A stretch of DNA of 64,000 nucleotides. Source: Clostridium sp. Lineage in GTDB: Bacteria > Bacillota > Clostridia > Lachnospirales > Lachnospiraceae. The first letter of the stretch is position 1. Every line of letters begins with the position of its first letter. The notes below the pieces were generated by a model. It had not been told where the DNA came from. It made no database searches and saw only the letters and a program-made list of their open reading frames with translations. Of this stretch, positions 35,520-44,373 are shown piece by piece. The stretch lies in the NCBI GenBank assembly GCA_023664325.1, contig JAMPFS010000003.1:1-64000 (forward strand), given 5' to 3'. The position numbers were made by a program, and so were the translations under genes.

Positions 35520-36305
35520 ATGGTAAGAGGTCTTTACACAGCGTGGACCGGTATGGTAAACGAACAGAAGCGCCTGGATGTAATATCGAATAACATGGCG
35601 AATGCCGATACGACTGGTTATAAGAAGCAGGGAGTAACTTCTCAGGCTTTTGATGATGAACTGACAATCCGGATTCATGATAATAACCAGTATCACCGTA
35701 ATAAAGTGGCGATTGGCAATATGAGCCTCGGTGTTAAGATTGGAGAAACCTATCATGATTTCTCGCAGGGCAGCCTTCGTGAAACCGGAAACACCTATGA
35801 TTTAGCGCTTAGTGGAGACGGATTCTTTACGATTCAGACAACGAACAAGCAGGGAGTAACCAGTACGAAATATACACGCGACGGTTCCTTTACTGTAACC
35901 ACGGATGGTTATCTTGTTACGAAGGACGGAGATTATGTGTTGGATACGAATGGGAACCGGATTCAAATTCCAGGCGCACAGACAGCTAACAATGTGGCAT
36001 TTGATGCAGGCGGCAATGTGCTTGTTGATGGGCAGCAGATAGCGACTCTTGGGATTGCGGGGTTCGCAAATCCACAGGCGTTGCTGCTTTATGGCGAGAA
36101 CATGTATGAGGCAACAGATGCAGCGGGATTGCAGGCAGGAACAGCGACAGTGAATCAGGGATATTTGGAGAGGTCCAATACCAATGTAATCAAGGAAATG
36201 GTTGATATGATTACCATTACCAGGGCTTATGAAGCAGGTCAGAGGATGATACAGACGGTAGATGGCACTTTAGAGAAGACCGTAAATGAGATTGGAAGAG
36301 TATAA
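35520..36305 (+). CDS. flhO: Flagellar distal/proximal rod protein FlhO (FlgF/FlgG family)
   Basis: The 261-residue protein has the flagellar rod N-terminal motif DVISNNMANADTTGYKKQ (about residues 20-37) and the C-terminal ERSNTNVIKEMVDMITITRAYE (split over about 222-243). Both belong to the rod/hook family exported by the flagellar type III system. AAAGGAG precedes the ATG, 16 nt after mbl. It pairs with flhP as the two Gram-positive distal rod proteins. Confidence 0.92.
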   Translation: MVRGLYTAWTGMVNEQKRLDVISNNMANADTTGYKKQGVTSQAFDDELTIRIHDNNQYHRNKVAIGNMSLGVKIGETYHDFSQGSLRETGNTYDLALSGDGFFTIQTTNKQGVTSTKYTRDGSFTVTTDGYLVTKDGDYVLDTNGNRIQIPGAQTANNVAFDAGGNVLVDGQQIATLGIAGFANPQALLLYGENMYEATDAAGLQAGTATVNQGYLERSNTNVIKEMVDMITITRAYEAGQRMIQTVDGTLEKTVNEIGRV

Positions 36306-36319
36306 GGAGGTAGGTTACT

Positions 36320-37162
36320 ATGATGCGTTCATTGTGGTCTGCGGCATCGGGAATGCTTGCCCAGCAGACGAATTTAGATAATATAGCAAACAATTTATCC
36401 AATGTGAATACAGCAGGATATAAGAAGGATACCGTGGAATTTAAGTCCCTGCTCTATCAGACGCTTCAGTCGCCATCCACGAACAACGCAGGCGAGAATA
36501 AACCGGTACCTGCGCAGGTTGGTCTTGGTACAAGAGTAGCATCCATTACGACTGTATTCAAGCAGGGAAATCTACAGGATGTGGATATTAATACATATAT
36601 GGCAATTGAGGGAAATGGATTTTTTAAGGTCAGGAACAGAGATGGGGAAATCTGCTATACCCGGGATGGCAGTTTCAGCGTACAGCCGGTCGAGGGAGGC
36701 ACGATTCTCTGCACTTCTGATGGCAATCCTGTTTTAGATCAGAATAACAATACAATTATTATTCCGAATGGATATAAGACAGATGGGCTGGTTGTGGATC
36801 AGGATGGGAATTTGTTTGTGGAAGATGCAGACGGACAGCAGGTTGCCCTTACACAGACAGCGAACGGGCAGGCGTATAACCAGCGGATTGGTCTGGTGCA
36901 GTTTAACAACCCTGCCGGTCTTGACAGTGTCGGTGGCAATATGTACCAGGCAACAGTGGCTTCCGGAGCTGCAAGAGAGGAAAGTACGACGCCGGGGCTT
37001 GTTTTGAGCAAGGTTCATCAAAAATATATTGAGATGTCGAATGTGCAGGTTGCGGATGAAATGGTGAACATGATTGTGGCTCAGAGAGCTTATGAAATGA
37101 ACTCTAAAGCCATTCAGGCATCCGATGAAATGTTGGAGCAGGCAAATAATTTAAGACGATAA
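36320..37162 (+). CDS. flhP: Flagellar distal rod protein FlhP (FlgG family)
   Basis: The 280-residue protein begins MMRSLWSAASGMLAQQTNLD and carries NIANNLSNVNTAGYKKD, the rod/hook signature. The C-terminal EMSNVQVADEMVNMIVAQRA segment is the FlgG-type coiled coil. AAGGAGG precedes the tandem ATGs at 36320 and 36323. It is the last gene before the separate FlgJ/BlaI promoter. Confidence 0.93.
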   Translation: MMRSLWSAASGMLAQQTNLDNIANNLSNVNTAGYKKDTVEFKSLLYQTLQSPSTNNAGENKPVPAQVGLGTRVASITTVFKQGNLQDVDINTYMAIEGNGFFKVRNRDGEICYTRDGSFSVQPVEGGTILCTSDGNPVLDQNNNTIIIPNGYKTDGLVVDQDGNLFVEDADGQQVALTQTANGQAYNQRIGLVQFNNPAGLDSVGGNMYQATVASGAAREESTTPGLVLSKVHQKYIEMSNVQVADEMVNMIVAQRAYEMNSKAIQASDEMLEQANNLRR

Positions 37163-37185
37163 TTGCAAAATTAAGAAATATGTTA

Positions 37186-37225
37186 TTGACAAATTTCCTT
37201 AGATATGATATCTATAGTATAGATA
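37186..37225 (+). promoter_or_regulatory. Promoter and palindromic operator for the FlgJ-like/BlaI operon
   Basis: TTGACA (37186-37191) and TATCTA (37209-37214) are 17 nt apart. The -10 lies inside TATCTATAGTATAGATA (37209-37225), an 8 bp perfect inverted repeat around a single G. A second palindrome, GATATGATATC (37202-37212), overlaps it. The operon encodes a BlaI/MecI-type repressor, a family that binds dyads over its own promoter, so this is a candidate autoregulatory operator. Confidence 0.65.
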
Positions 37226-37246
37226 CTTTTGGAGGTGGTCGTAAAT

Positions 37247-37588
37247 ATGACAGGAATTAATACAAGTGATTATTATGTCAATGCCTCTAAAGCATCGGCA
37301 AATGCATTGGAGAATACCTTGAACAAGGTGGACAAAAATGCGACAGAGGAGCAGTTGTTATCTGCCTGTAAAGAGTTTGAAGCATATTTTATCGAACAGA
37401 TTTACAAAGGGATGGAAAAGACCATCATGAAAGCAGATGATGATGAATCCGGCAGTGCGAACCAGTATATGGAGTATTTTGGGGATATGCAGATACAGGC
37501 ATACGCAAAAGAAGCTGCAAACCAGGGAGAAGGGATTGGTTTAGCAAACCAACTTTTCGAACAAATGAAGAGGAACTATGGTATATAA
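37247..37588 (+). CDS. Rod-binding protein, FlgJ N-terminal domain type
   Basis: The 113-residue protein matches the FlgJ N-terminal rod-cap domain: EEQLLSACKEFEAYFIEQIYKGM (from about residue 32) followed by YMEYFGDMQIQAYAKEAANQGEGIGLANQL (about 75-104; motif quoted only in outline). It lacks the muramidase domain of enteric FlgJ, as is usual in clostridia. The ATG at 37247 has GGAGGTGG upstream. The BlaI-type gene starts 28 nt after its stop, so a rod protein and a repressor share a transcript. Confidence 0.88.
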   Translation: MTGINTSDYYVNASKASANALENTLNKVDKNATEEQLLSACKEFEAYFIEQIYKGMEKTIMKADDDESGSANQYMEYFGDMQIQAYAKEAANQGEGIGLANQLFEQMKRNYGI

Positions 37589-37616
37589 GAATTTAAAAAA
37601 GAATGGAGAAAAGACT

Positions 37617-37988
37617 ATGAAAATCGAGAAGTTAACTGAGAGTGAAGAGCTTGTGATGAAATCAATTTGGGATTGTCGCAAAGAGCCTGTACTTTCAGAC
37701 GTGGTTGACAGAGTTAATGGTTACTATGGTAAAGATTGGAAGCCGCAGACGGTTTCAACGTTTCTTGCAAAACTTGTTCGCAAGGATTATTTAAGACTTC
37801 AAAGAAACGGAAAGATTTACACTTATAAGATTTTGATTTCAGAAGCTGCTTATAAGCAGAAGCTTTATAAGCACCATGTTAGTTTTTGGAATCACAATGA
37901 TATATGTGAATTTATTGCCGAGATGATAAACAATGGGGATTTGACACAAGACGATATCAATGAGGCAATGTCTAAGAAAGAACAATAA
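37617..37988 (+). CDS. BlaI/MecI/CopY family transcriptional repressor
   Basis: The 123-residue protein has the BlaI-type winged helix: LTESEELVMKSIWD (about residues 5-18), TVSTFLAKLVRKDYL (recognition helix and wing, about 44-58) and a C-terminal dimerisation helix with FIAEMINNGDLTQDDINE. Relatives repress beta-lactamase or copper genes and are inactivated by proteolysis via a BlaR-type sensor. No blaR1 is nearby. The start is ATG 37617, with GGAG 8 nt upstream; an in-frame ATG at 37578 would overlap flgJ. Control of motility genes is inference from the operator at 37209. Confidence 0.88.
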   Translation: MKIEKLTESEELVMKSIWDCRKEPVLSDVVDRVNGYYGKDWKPQTVSTFLAKLVRKDYLRLQRNGKIYTYKILISEAAYKQKLYKHHVSFWNHNDICEFIAEMINNGDLTQDDINEAMSKKEQ

Positions 37989-38001
37989 TTGCGAATATGA
38001 T

Positions 38002-38041
38002 GCCCTGGAACACTCGTGCTTGTGTTTCAGGGTATTTTTTT
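38002..38041 (+). terminator. Intrinsic terminator after the BlaI-type gene
   Basis: CCCTG/CAGGG and AACAC/GTGTT arms (38003-38032) form a stem followed by TATTTTTTT. Confidence 0.85.
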
Positions 38042-38075
38042 GGAATGATTTACAAAAAACAGTTGGAGAATTGGC

Positions 38076-40370
38076 GTGGAGAGAAAAGGAACTGTTTCAA
38101 AGATTATCTATAAAAACGAGAACAATCAATATGTTGTCTTTGCGGTAGAGACGGATGATGGAGAAGATGAGACATTTGTGGGTTACTTATCCGGAATTGA
38201 AGAGGGAATGTATATTCTGGCAAAGGGTGAGTATGTAGAACATCCAAATTACAGCATGCAGTTTAAGGTTTCGCAGTATGAGGTAAAAATGCCGGATGAT
38301 TTAGTCAGCATGGAGCGCTATTTAGCCTCCGGGGTCATTAAGGGCATTGGAGAAATCATGGCGAAGCGGATTATGAAAAAATTCGGAAAGGATGCCTTTC
38401 GGATTATTGAGGAGGAGCCGGAGCGGTTAGCAGAGATCAAAGGCATTTCCGAGCGGAAAGCGAATGAAATAGGAGTCCAGTTTATTGAAAAACAGGCTAT
38501 GCGGGAGGCATTGATGTTTCTTTCGGATTTTGGAATTTCCCCGAATCTGGCGGTGAAAATTTTTGCTGAGTATGGGCAGAAAATGTATACGCTTGTAAAA
38601 AACAATCCATATCAGATTGCAGAGGATATCAGCGGCGTGGGGTTTAAGATGGCGGATGCCATTGCAATGCGGGCGGGCATTGGGCTGCAATCCGATTTTC
38701 GTATCCGTGCAGCCATTATTTATACACTGAACCAGGCTACCGGATTGGGTCATATTTACCTGCCAAAGAAACTGCTTGTAAACTGGACAGGACAATTGCT
38801 TGCAAAGAGTAACAGCGGCTCCGGAACGGAGAATTATGGTTATGAGAATGAATTTGCTGTGGCAGACCAGGTTATAGAGACACAGCTTATGAACTTGCAG
38901 GTGGAGGGAAAGGTAGTTTTCCGGGAAAGGGATGGCGAGGTCATTGTATATACATCCGGTCATTATCACCGGGAGCTGGATGTGGCGAGAATGCTTTTGG
39001 AGAATAAGTCCACGGTGGGAGTTTTGGATGCATCTCTTGATAAAACAATTGCTTCCATTGAACAGGATGAGCATATCGTGTTGGCGGAAGAGCAAAAAGA
39101 AGCGGTTCGCCAGGCGGCATGTCAGGGGCTTTTGGTAGTCACAGGGGGACCGGGTACCGGAAAGACAACTACAATTAATGCGATTATCAAATATTTTGAG
39201 CTGGAGGGAATTGAGCTTATGCTTGCAGCGCCGACCGGTCGTGCGGCAAAGCGCATGTCGGAGACCACGGGCTATAAGGCTCAGACCATTCACCGGCTGC
39301 TGGAACTGAACGGGGGTGTATCCGAAGAGACGGGCAATAGTGAAATCCGCTTTGAGAGAAATGCATCTAATCCGTTGGAGACAGACGTTGTCATTATTGA
39401 TGAGATGTCAATGGTGGATTTGTCTTTGATGCATGCATTGTTGCAGGCGATTGTACCGGGTACGCATCTTATTCTGGTAGGCGATGAGAATCAGCTTCCG
39501 TCAGTCGGCGCCGGCAATGTGTTAAAAGATATGATTCATTCCGGCTGTGTGCCGGTGGTGGCGCTTCATAAAATTTTCCGTCAGGAGGCGGGCAGCGCCA
39601 TTGTGGACAATGCGCATAAAATTAACAAGGGCGAACCGATTCGGATGGATAATAAGAGCAAAGATTTTTTCTATCTGCCGAGGCAGAACACCAGGGATAT
39701 CATTGCGGAAACAGGACAGCTTCTGACAAAAAAGCTGCCGCCTTATGTAGGATGCGCCGGTGCAGACATTCAGGTATTGACGCCGATGCGCAATGGGGAG
39801 CTGGGGGTTGACCATTTAAACGCATCCCTTCAGAAGGTATTAAATCCACCAGATGGAAGAAAAAAAGAAAAGGAGCGAAACAATGGCGTCATTTTCCGGG
39901 AGGGTGACAAGGTCATGCAGATTCGCAATAACTATAAGCTGGAGTGGTGCATTTACAGCGAAAAAGGAAGATTCAAGGTGGAAGAGGGCGTTGGCGTTTT
40001 CAATGGCGACATGGGCATCATTCGGGAAATTGACGATTATAATGAAGAGGTTGTCGTGTTGTTTGATGATGATAAGGAGGTTCATTATCCGTACAATTTA
40101 TTGGATGAACTTGAGCTGTCGTATGCGATTACGATACATAAATCCCAGGGTAGTGAATATCCGGCTGTCGTGATGCCGCTGCTTTCCGGGCCGAGGGTTT
40201 TACTCACCCGAAATTTGTTATATACAGCGGTAACCAGGGCAAAACAGTGTGTTGTTATTGTGGGAAATGGGAATCTGGTGGAGAATATGATTCGGAATAA
40301 TGATGAGCAAAAACGCTATTCCTCTCTTTCAGAGAGATTATGCGAACTTGATAAGGGGTGTATAAAATAA
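38076..40370 (+). CDS. recD2: RecD2-type ATP-dependent 5'-3' DNA helicase
   Basis: The 764-residue SF1B helicase has an N-terminal OB-like/helix-hairpin-helix region (IKGIGEIMAKRIMKKFG, about residues 88-104), Walker A GGPGTGKTT (about 356-364), the DEMSMVDL motif (about 441), VGDENQLPSVG and the C-terminal TIHKSQGSEYP motif. RecD2 acts in recombination and replication repair without RecBC. The length is right for RecD2. The GTG start has GGAG 8 nt upstream. The ComF gene overlaps its 3' end by 13 bp. Confidence 0.95.
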   Translation: MERKGTVSKIIYKNENNQYVVFAVETDDGEDETFVGYLSGIEEGMYILAKGEYVEHPNYSMQFKVSQYEVKMPDDLVSMERYLASGVIKGIGEIMAKRIMKKFGKDAFRIIEEEPERLAEIKGISERKANEIGVQFIEKQAMREALMFLSDFGISPNLAVKIFAEYGQKMYTLVKNNPYQIAEDISGVGFKMADAIAMRAGIGLQSDFRIRAAIIYTLNQATGLGHIYLPKKLLVNWTGQLLAKSNSGSGTENYGYENEFAVADQVIETQLMNLQVEGKVVFRERDGEVIVYTSGHYHRELDVARMLLENKSTVGVLDASLDKTIASIEQDEHIVLAEEQKEAVRQAACQGLLVVTGGPGTGKTTTINAIIKYFELEGIELMLAAPTGRAAKRMSETTGYKAQTIHRLLELNGGVSEETGNSEIRFERNASNPLETDVVIIDEMSMVDLSLMHALLQAIVPGTHLILVGDENQLPSVGAGNVLKDMIHSGCVPVVALHKIFRQEAGSAIVDNAHKINKGEPIRMDNKSKDFFYLPRQNTRDIIAETGQLLTKKLPPYVGCAGADIQVLTPMRNGELGVDHLNASLQKVLNPPDGRKKEKERNNGVIFREGDKVMQIRNNYKLEWCIYSEKGRFKVEEGVGVFNGDMGIIREIDDYNEEVVVLFDDDKEVHYPYNLLDELELSYAITIHKSQGSEYPAVVMPLLSGPRVLLTRNLLYTAVTRAKQCVVIVGNGNLVENMIRNNDEQKRYSSLSERLCELDKGCIK

Positions 40371-41080
40371 AAAACAGTTTATTAGATTTGATTTATCCAA
40401 AGTGTTGTCCGTTTTGCGGACAGGCGCAGCGTTATCAGGGGAATCGGGCATGCCCCGGCTGTCTGAAAAAGCTTCGGAGCGTAGAAGCGCCGCATTGCAT
40501 GAAATGCGGAAAAACATTGGAGGCAGAAGAAGAGGAATACTGCATGGACTGCATGCGGCTGCCCAAAAGCTATAAGCGCGGATTCCCGGTATTTTTTTAC
40601 GAAGAGCCTTTGAAGTCGGCATTATATGATTTTAAATACAAAAACCAACGGGATTATGCCGTGTTTTTTGCGGAATGCATGGATAGATATTATGGGGCGG
40701 CCATAAGGGAGCTTCATATAGACGGCATGGTTCCGGTGCCGTTGTATCCACATAAGCGGAGACTGCGTGGATATAACCAGGCACAACTGTTAGCGGAGGC
40801 ATTTTCAAAGCGGATTGGCATTCCGGTGTACAAAAAACAGCTGCTGCGGGTAGTGGAGACGAGACCGCAAAAAGAATTGGATGACAGGAAACGTATGGAA
40901 AATTTAAAAAATGCTTTCCAATTGGGCGCGAATGCGATAAAATTAAAGAGAGTCCTGCTTGTGGATGATATTTATACGTCCGGAGCAACGATTGAATCGT
41001 GCGCGAAAGTTTTGTTGGAGGCAGGAACAGAAGAGGTATACTATATCAGCATGGCGATTGGAAAAGGCTATGCCGGATAA
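40358..41080 (+). CDS. comF: ComF family phosphoribosyltransferase-like protein
   Basis: The 240-residue protein has an N-terminal zinc-knuckle region (CCPFCGQ, CPGC, CMKCGK, CMDC within residues 10-65) and a C-terminal PRTase domain with RVLLVDDIYTSGAT (about 194-207). In transformable bacteria ComFC aids single-stranded DNA uptake; here it may act so or be a vestigial relative. It overlaps recD2 and precedes the YvyF-like gene, as in the comF-yvyF-flgM order of Bacillus. The GTG start has a weak ribosome site, consistent with translational coupling. Confidence 0.92.
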   Translation: MYKIKNSLLDLIYPKCCPFCGQAQRYQGNRACPGCLKKLRSVEAPHCMKCGKTLEAEEEEYCMDCMRLPKSYKRGFPVFFYEEPLKSALYDFKYKNQRDYAVFFAECMDRYYGAAIRELHIDGMVPVPLYPHKRRLRGYNQAQLLAEAFSKRIGIPVYKKQLLRVVETRPQKELDDRKRMENLKNAFQLGANAIKLKRVLLVDDIYTSGATIESCAKVLLEAGTEEVYYISMAIGKGYAG

Positions 41081-41104
41081 ATGTATGAAAAGGAGGACAA
41101 AATT

Positions 41105-41506
41105 ATGGAAGTAAGAACATGTAAGCAATGTAAGAGATTATTTAATTATTTGACAGGCCCATCCATTTGCAGCGCCTGTAAGGATGCATTAGAGTTAAAG
41201 TTTATTGAAGTAAAAGAATATATCAGAGAGAATCCGAAAGAGGGCATCAACGAGGTTGCGAAGGCAAATGATGTCAGCACAAACCAGATCCGCCGCTGGA
41301 TTCGGGAGGAACGCCTTGCATTTTCAGAGGAGTCCGGAGTCGGTCTTGATTGTGAGAGCTGTGGCAGGATCATCAAGAGCGGACGCTATTGCCAGCAGTG
41401 TAAAGACAAGCTTCTCGGTTCCATGGATGATATGTATAAGATGGATGATTCCGTTGTGGCAAAGAAGCACAGAGAGGCGGCAAAAATCAGATATTTAGAC
41501 CGGTAG
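41105..41506 (+). CDS. YvyF-like flagellar operon protein
   Basis: The 133-residue protein starts with a CKQCKRLFNYLTG zinc knuckle and SICSAC. A central MerR-like helix-turn-helix follows (INEVAKANDVSTNQIRRWI, about residues 52-70), then a second zinc pair (CESCG, CQQC). This is the TIGR03826 "flagellar operon protein" family found before flgM. The ATG at 41105 has AAGGAGG upstream. It ends 145 nt before flgM, with a sigma-D promoter in between. Confidence 0.88.
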   Translation: MEVRTCKQCKRLFNYLTGPSICSACKDALELKFIEVKEYIRENPKEGINEVAKANDVSTNQIRRWIREERLAFSEESGVGLDCESCGRIIKSGRYCQQCKDKLLGSMDDMYKMDDSVVAKKHREAAKIRYLDR

Positions 41507-41541
41507 TTCCTGATTTTTATAACAAATTTTTAAATTATCTA

Positions 41542-41631
41542 TAATGTTTTGGAAAAAGAAACCGATATATTTAATGAACCTGTTAATAAAAGGTTATAGC
41601 AAACTGCCATAGGTGGGTCACCGAAATGGCA
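41542..41631 (+). promoter_or_regulatory. Sigma-D-like promoter and hairpin leader of flgM
   Basis: TAAT (41542-41545), 15 nt and ACCGATAT (41561-41568) resemble the sigma-D consensus. The leader contains a nested stem, TGCCAT (41605-41610) with ATGGCA (41626-41631) and inner GGT/ACC, ending a few bases before the AAGGAGG ribosome site. It could affect flgM translation. Confidence 0.65.
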
Positions 41632-41651
41632 TTTAAGGAGGATGATGAGCG

Positions 41652-41939
41652 ATGAGAATTGGTATGTATAACCAGGTTGCCCAGGTATATGGCAATCAGC
41701 CGGTAAAGCAGAAATACAACTCTAATCAGGCAGGCGCTTCGTCAACATTAGACCAGGTATCTTTTTCCTCAGTCGGAAAAGACATGCAGATCGCCAAGAA
41801 TGCACTTAGTTCTGTGCCGGATGTAAGACAGGACAAAGTGGATGCGCTTCGCGCAAGCATTGCAGATGGTACCTATCAAGTGAGTGCAGAGAGCTTTGCA
41901 GATAAGCTTATGGCTGCATATGATGAGAAATCCTTTTAG
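41652..41939 (+). CDS. flgM: Anti-sigma-D factor FlgM
   Basis: The 95-residue protein has the FlgM pattern: a disordered N-terminus and the helical DVRQDKVDALRASIADGTYQ followed by SAESFADKLM. FlgM holds sigma-D inactive until the hook is complete and it is exported. GGAGG precedes the ATG, and its own promoter is sigma-D-like, giving the usual feedback loop. Confidence 0.92.
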   Translation: MRIGMYNQVAQVYGNQPVKQKYNSNQAGASSTLDQVSFSSVGKDMQIAKNALSSVPDVRQDKVDALRASIADGTYQVSAESFADKLMAAYDEKSF

Positions 41940-41940
41940 T

Positions 41941-41964
41941 TTCGGAAGTGTTTACACTTCCGAA
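41941..41964 (+). promoter_or_regulatory. Perfect stem-loop between flgM and flgN
   Basis: TTCGGAAGTG (41941-41950), TTTA loop, CACTTCCGAA (41955-41964): a 10 bp perfect stem starting right after the flgM stop. No T tract follows, so it is more likely an mRNA-stability or attenuation element than a terminator. Confidence 0.65.
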
Positions 41965-41997
41965 GTTTAGGACATTTGATTGGTAAAGGAGAATCAG

Positions 41998-42513
41998 ATG
42001 GCTAGCTTAATTGAGAATTTGATTGCGACTCTGGAAGAAGAGAGCAGCCTGTATGAGGAACTCACGAAGGAGTCGATGGCAAAAACACCGGCAATTGTTG
42101 CCAATGAATTGGAGAGGCTTCAGGAATCCAATGCGAGAGAGCAGGCGATTGTTGACCGGATAACATCAGTGTCACATAAAAGAGATCAGTCGCTTTCTGA
42201 GATTGCAACAGTACTAGGCAAGGATGCGAAGACGATTACTGTTTCGGAAGTCATTACGTTGATGGAGAAACAGCCGGAGTTTCAGCATCCTTTAATTATT
42301 GTAAGAGACAGGATGTTAAAACAGGTTGAAGAATTAAAGCAGGTAAGCATTCACAACCGGGATTTGCTGCAGCAGTCATTAGAGATGACGGAGTATTCGA
42401 TTAATCTGCTTCAGTCTATGAATCAGGCTCCGGAGACAGCAAATTACAACAAAGAATCATACAGTGGCGCAACGCTTGGGGGAAGCAGTTCTTCCTTTGA
42501 TGCGAAGCAGTGA
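41998..42513 (+). CDS. flgN: FlgN-like hook-associated protein chaperone
   Basis: The 171-residue all-helical protein matches FlgN by its long coiled-coil helices (LIATLEEESSLYEELTK, about residues 7-23) and position between flgM and flgK. FlgN protects FlgK and FlgL before export. The C-terminal 25 residues are Ser/Gly-rich. The ATG at 41998 has AAAGGAG 6 nt upstream. Confidence 0.85.
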   Translation: MASLIENLIATLEEESSLYEELTKESMAKTPAIVANELERLQESNAREQAIVDRITSVSHKRDQSLSEIATVLGKDAKTITVSEVITLMEKQPEFQHPLIIVRDRMLKQVEELKQVSIHNRDLLQQSLEMTEYSINLLQSMNQAPETANYNKESYSGATLGGSSSSFDAKQ

Positions 42514-42534
42514 TAGATAGAAAGGAGAAGTAAT

Positions 42535-44355
42535 ATGTCAGGAACAATGGGTAATTTTTATGTCGGAGTATCCGGCTTGCAGTCCCATCAATATGCGCTT
42601 AATACAACTGCACATAACATTACGAATGCCGGGAATAACACATATTCCAGACAGCAGGTTCTTCTTTCGGATATGACATATACAAGGCTTGGTACGACTG
42701 CATTTGGAAGAAATCAGGCAGGTCTTGGAACCAAGATTCAGGATGTCCGTCTTGTAAGGGATCGTTTTTTGGATGTAGCCTACAGGGAAGAGTTTGGACG
42801 GGAAGAGTTTTACCAGACAAAGTATGATGTGGTGAGGGAAGTACAGAATTATTTTGGAGAGACCTTTCAGGAGGAGGATACCAGCAGCTTCCGTAAGTAT
42901 ATGCAGAATTTGTGGACAGCGGCGCAGGAACTGCAAAAGGAATCCAACAATATCGTTCCAAGAAGCACATATATTGCCAGTGCGGTCACATTTATTGACC
43001 AGGCAAATAAAATTTATAACCAGCTTACTACTTACCAGATGAATCTGAACAAGGAGATTGAGGATCAGGTAACCCGGATTAACGAACTGGCAAATACCAT
43101 TTATGAGTTGAATGATAAGATTCAGACGGTGGAGGCTGCGGGAATTGAAAGCGCAAATGATTACAGAGATTTGCGGGATGCAGCATTAGATGAGTTAGGC
43201 GGGCTGATTTCCATTTCCTATAAGGAGAATCATAACGGACAGGTAGATGTGTATGCAGAGCGCCGGGCATTAGTCAGCATGGACCGTGTATACAAAATGG
43301 AAACCGTTCAGGTCAGTGAGGCCTGTGAGTATTTAAAGCCGGTTTGGGCGGATGACCAGGATGATGTATTTGCTTTGGACAGAGTGCCAAGTTCAGATAA
43401 TGGAAATGATGTCGGTTCGTTAAAGGGCATTATCATGTCGAGAGGTGACTGGATACCGAATTATACGGATATTCCGATTGCGCCGGAGACGCCGGTGAAA
43501 CCGGTGCGTGCAGATTATGCATCGGATGATGATTATGATGATGCGCTTGCGCAGTATCAGACCGATTATGCGCAGTATCAAACCGATTATGAACAGTTTG
43601 TAAAGGATCGGGAATATTATAATACATATTTAGAGCCATATACGGTAGGCAATATTATTGCACAGTTTGACCAGTTGATACATGGCATTGTGACGAGAAT
43701 CAATGATGTTCTCTGTCCGAACAAGGAGATTACCCTACAGGATGGAAGCACCATTCAGGTTCTGGACGAGGAAAAAGCAGGCTATGGAATGGGTGAGGCA
43801 AACAGGGTGCAGGGAACGGAATTATTTGTCCGTTCAAATTGCCCGCGATACACAGAGCAGACGGTAACGCTTGCAGATGGAACAACAGCTACCGTACAGG
43901 TATATAATGAGGAAGATGAGAATGACATTTTGTCACTTTATTCTCTTGGTCATTTAGAGGTAAATGATGACTTGACGAAAAATCCGAGTTTGCTGCCGCT
44001 TACAAATTTGCAGCAGGAAGAGCTACAGGATGTGGCAGATCAGTTGATTCAGATCTGGAACGAGGACATGGGAACGCTCGGGCCGAACAGTTTGTTTACA
44101 ACAAATTATATGGGTTATTACAAAGAGTTTGTTGCGGATTTTGCAAATAAGGGCAAGACTTATGCGGGAATCGCAGAATCGCAGAATCAGTCGGTTTTGG
44201 AGATTGATAACCAGCGGCAGACGGTGGTTGGGGTCTCGACGGATGAAGAACTTGCAAATCTGATAAAATTCCAACAGGGGTATAACGCATCTTCGAGATA
44301 TTTTACAGTGGTTTCAGAGATGGTAGAGCATTTGATTAATAAGCTTGGCGGATGA
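42535..44355 (+). CDS. flgK: Hook-associated protein FlgK (copy 1)
   Basis: The 606-residue protein has the N-terminal YVGVSGLQSHQYALNTTAHN and NITNAGNNTYSRQQV rod/hook motif and the C-terminal NLIKFQQGYNASSRYFTVVS. FlgK is the hook-filament junction protein. A tandem repeated segment at about residues 323-365 has QTDYAQYQTDYEQF units. A second FlgK-like gene follows directly at 44374. The two share ends but little in the middle. Confidence 0.93.
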   Translation: MSGTMGNFYVGVSGLQSHQYALNTTAHNITNAGNNTYSRQQVLLSDMTYTRLGTTAFGRNQAGLGTKIQDVRLVRDRFLDVAYREEFGREEFYQTKYDVVREVQNYFGETFQEEDTSSFRKYMQNLWTAAQELQKESNNIVPRSTYIASAVTFIDQANKIYNQLTTYQMNLNKEIEDQVTRINELANTIYELNDKIQTVEAAGIESANDYRDLRDAALDELGGLISISYKENHNGQVDVYAERRALVSMDRVYKMETVQVSEACEYLKPVWADDQDDVFALDRVPSSDNGNDVGSLKGIIMSRGDWIPNYTDIPIAPETPVKPVRADYASDDDYDDALAQYQTDYAQYQTDYEQFVKDREYYNTYLEPYTVGNIIAQFDQLIHGIVTRINDVLCPNKEITLQDGSTIQVLDEEKAGYGMGEANRVQGTELFVRSNCPRYTEQTVTLADGTTATVQVYNEEDENDILSLYSLGHLEVNDDLTKNPSLLPLTNLQQEELQDVADQLIQIWNEDMGTLGPNSLFTTNYMGYYKEFVADFANKGKTYAGIAESQNQSVLEIDNQRQTVVGVSTDEELANLIKFQQGYNASSRYFTVVSEMVEHLINKLGG

Positions 44356-44373
44356 GAAAGGGTGTGAGAGTAG

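Noticed and set aside
37578..37616. Longer BlaI-type start overlapping flgJ
   Set aside because: The ATG at 37617 has a ribosome site at the right distance and gives the normal family length.
38427..39293. 288-codon frame antisense to recD2
   Set aside because: It lies wholly inside a gene with clear helicase motifs, and its translation has no recognisable pattern.
43540..43600. Short tandem repeat in flgK copy 1 as a CRISPR or phase-variation tract
   Set aside because: It is an in-frame protein repeat of two to three units inside a conserved gene; no spacer pattern or slippery homopolymer.
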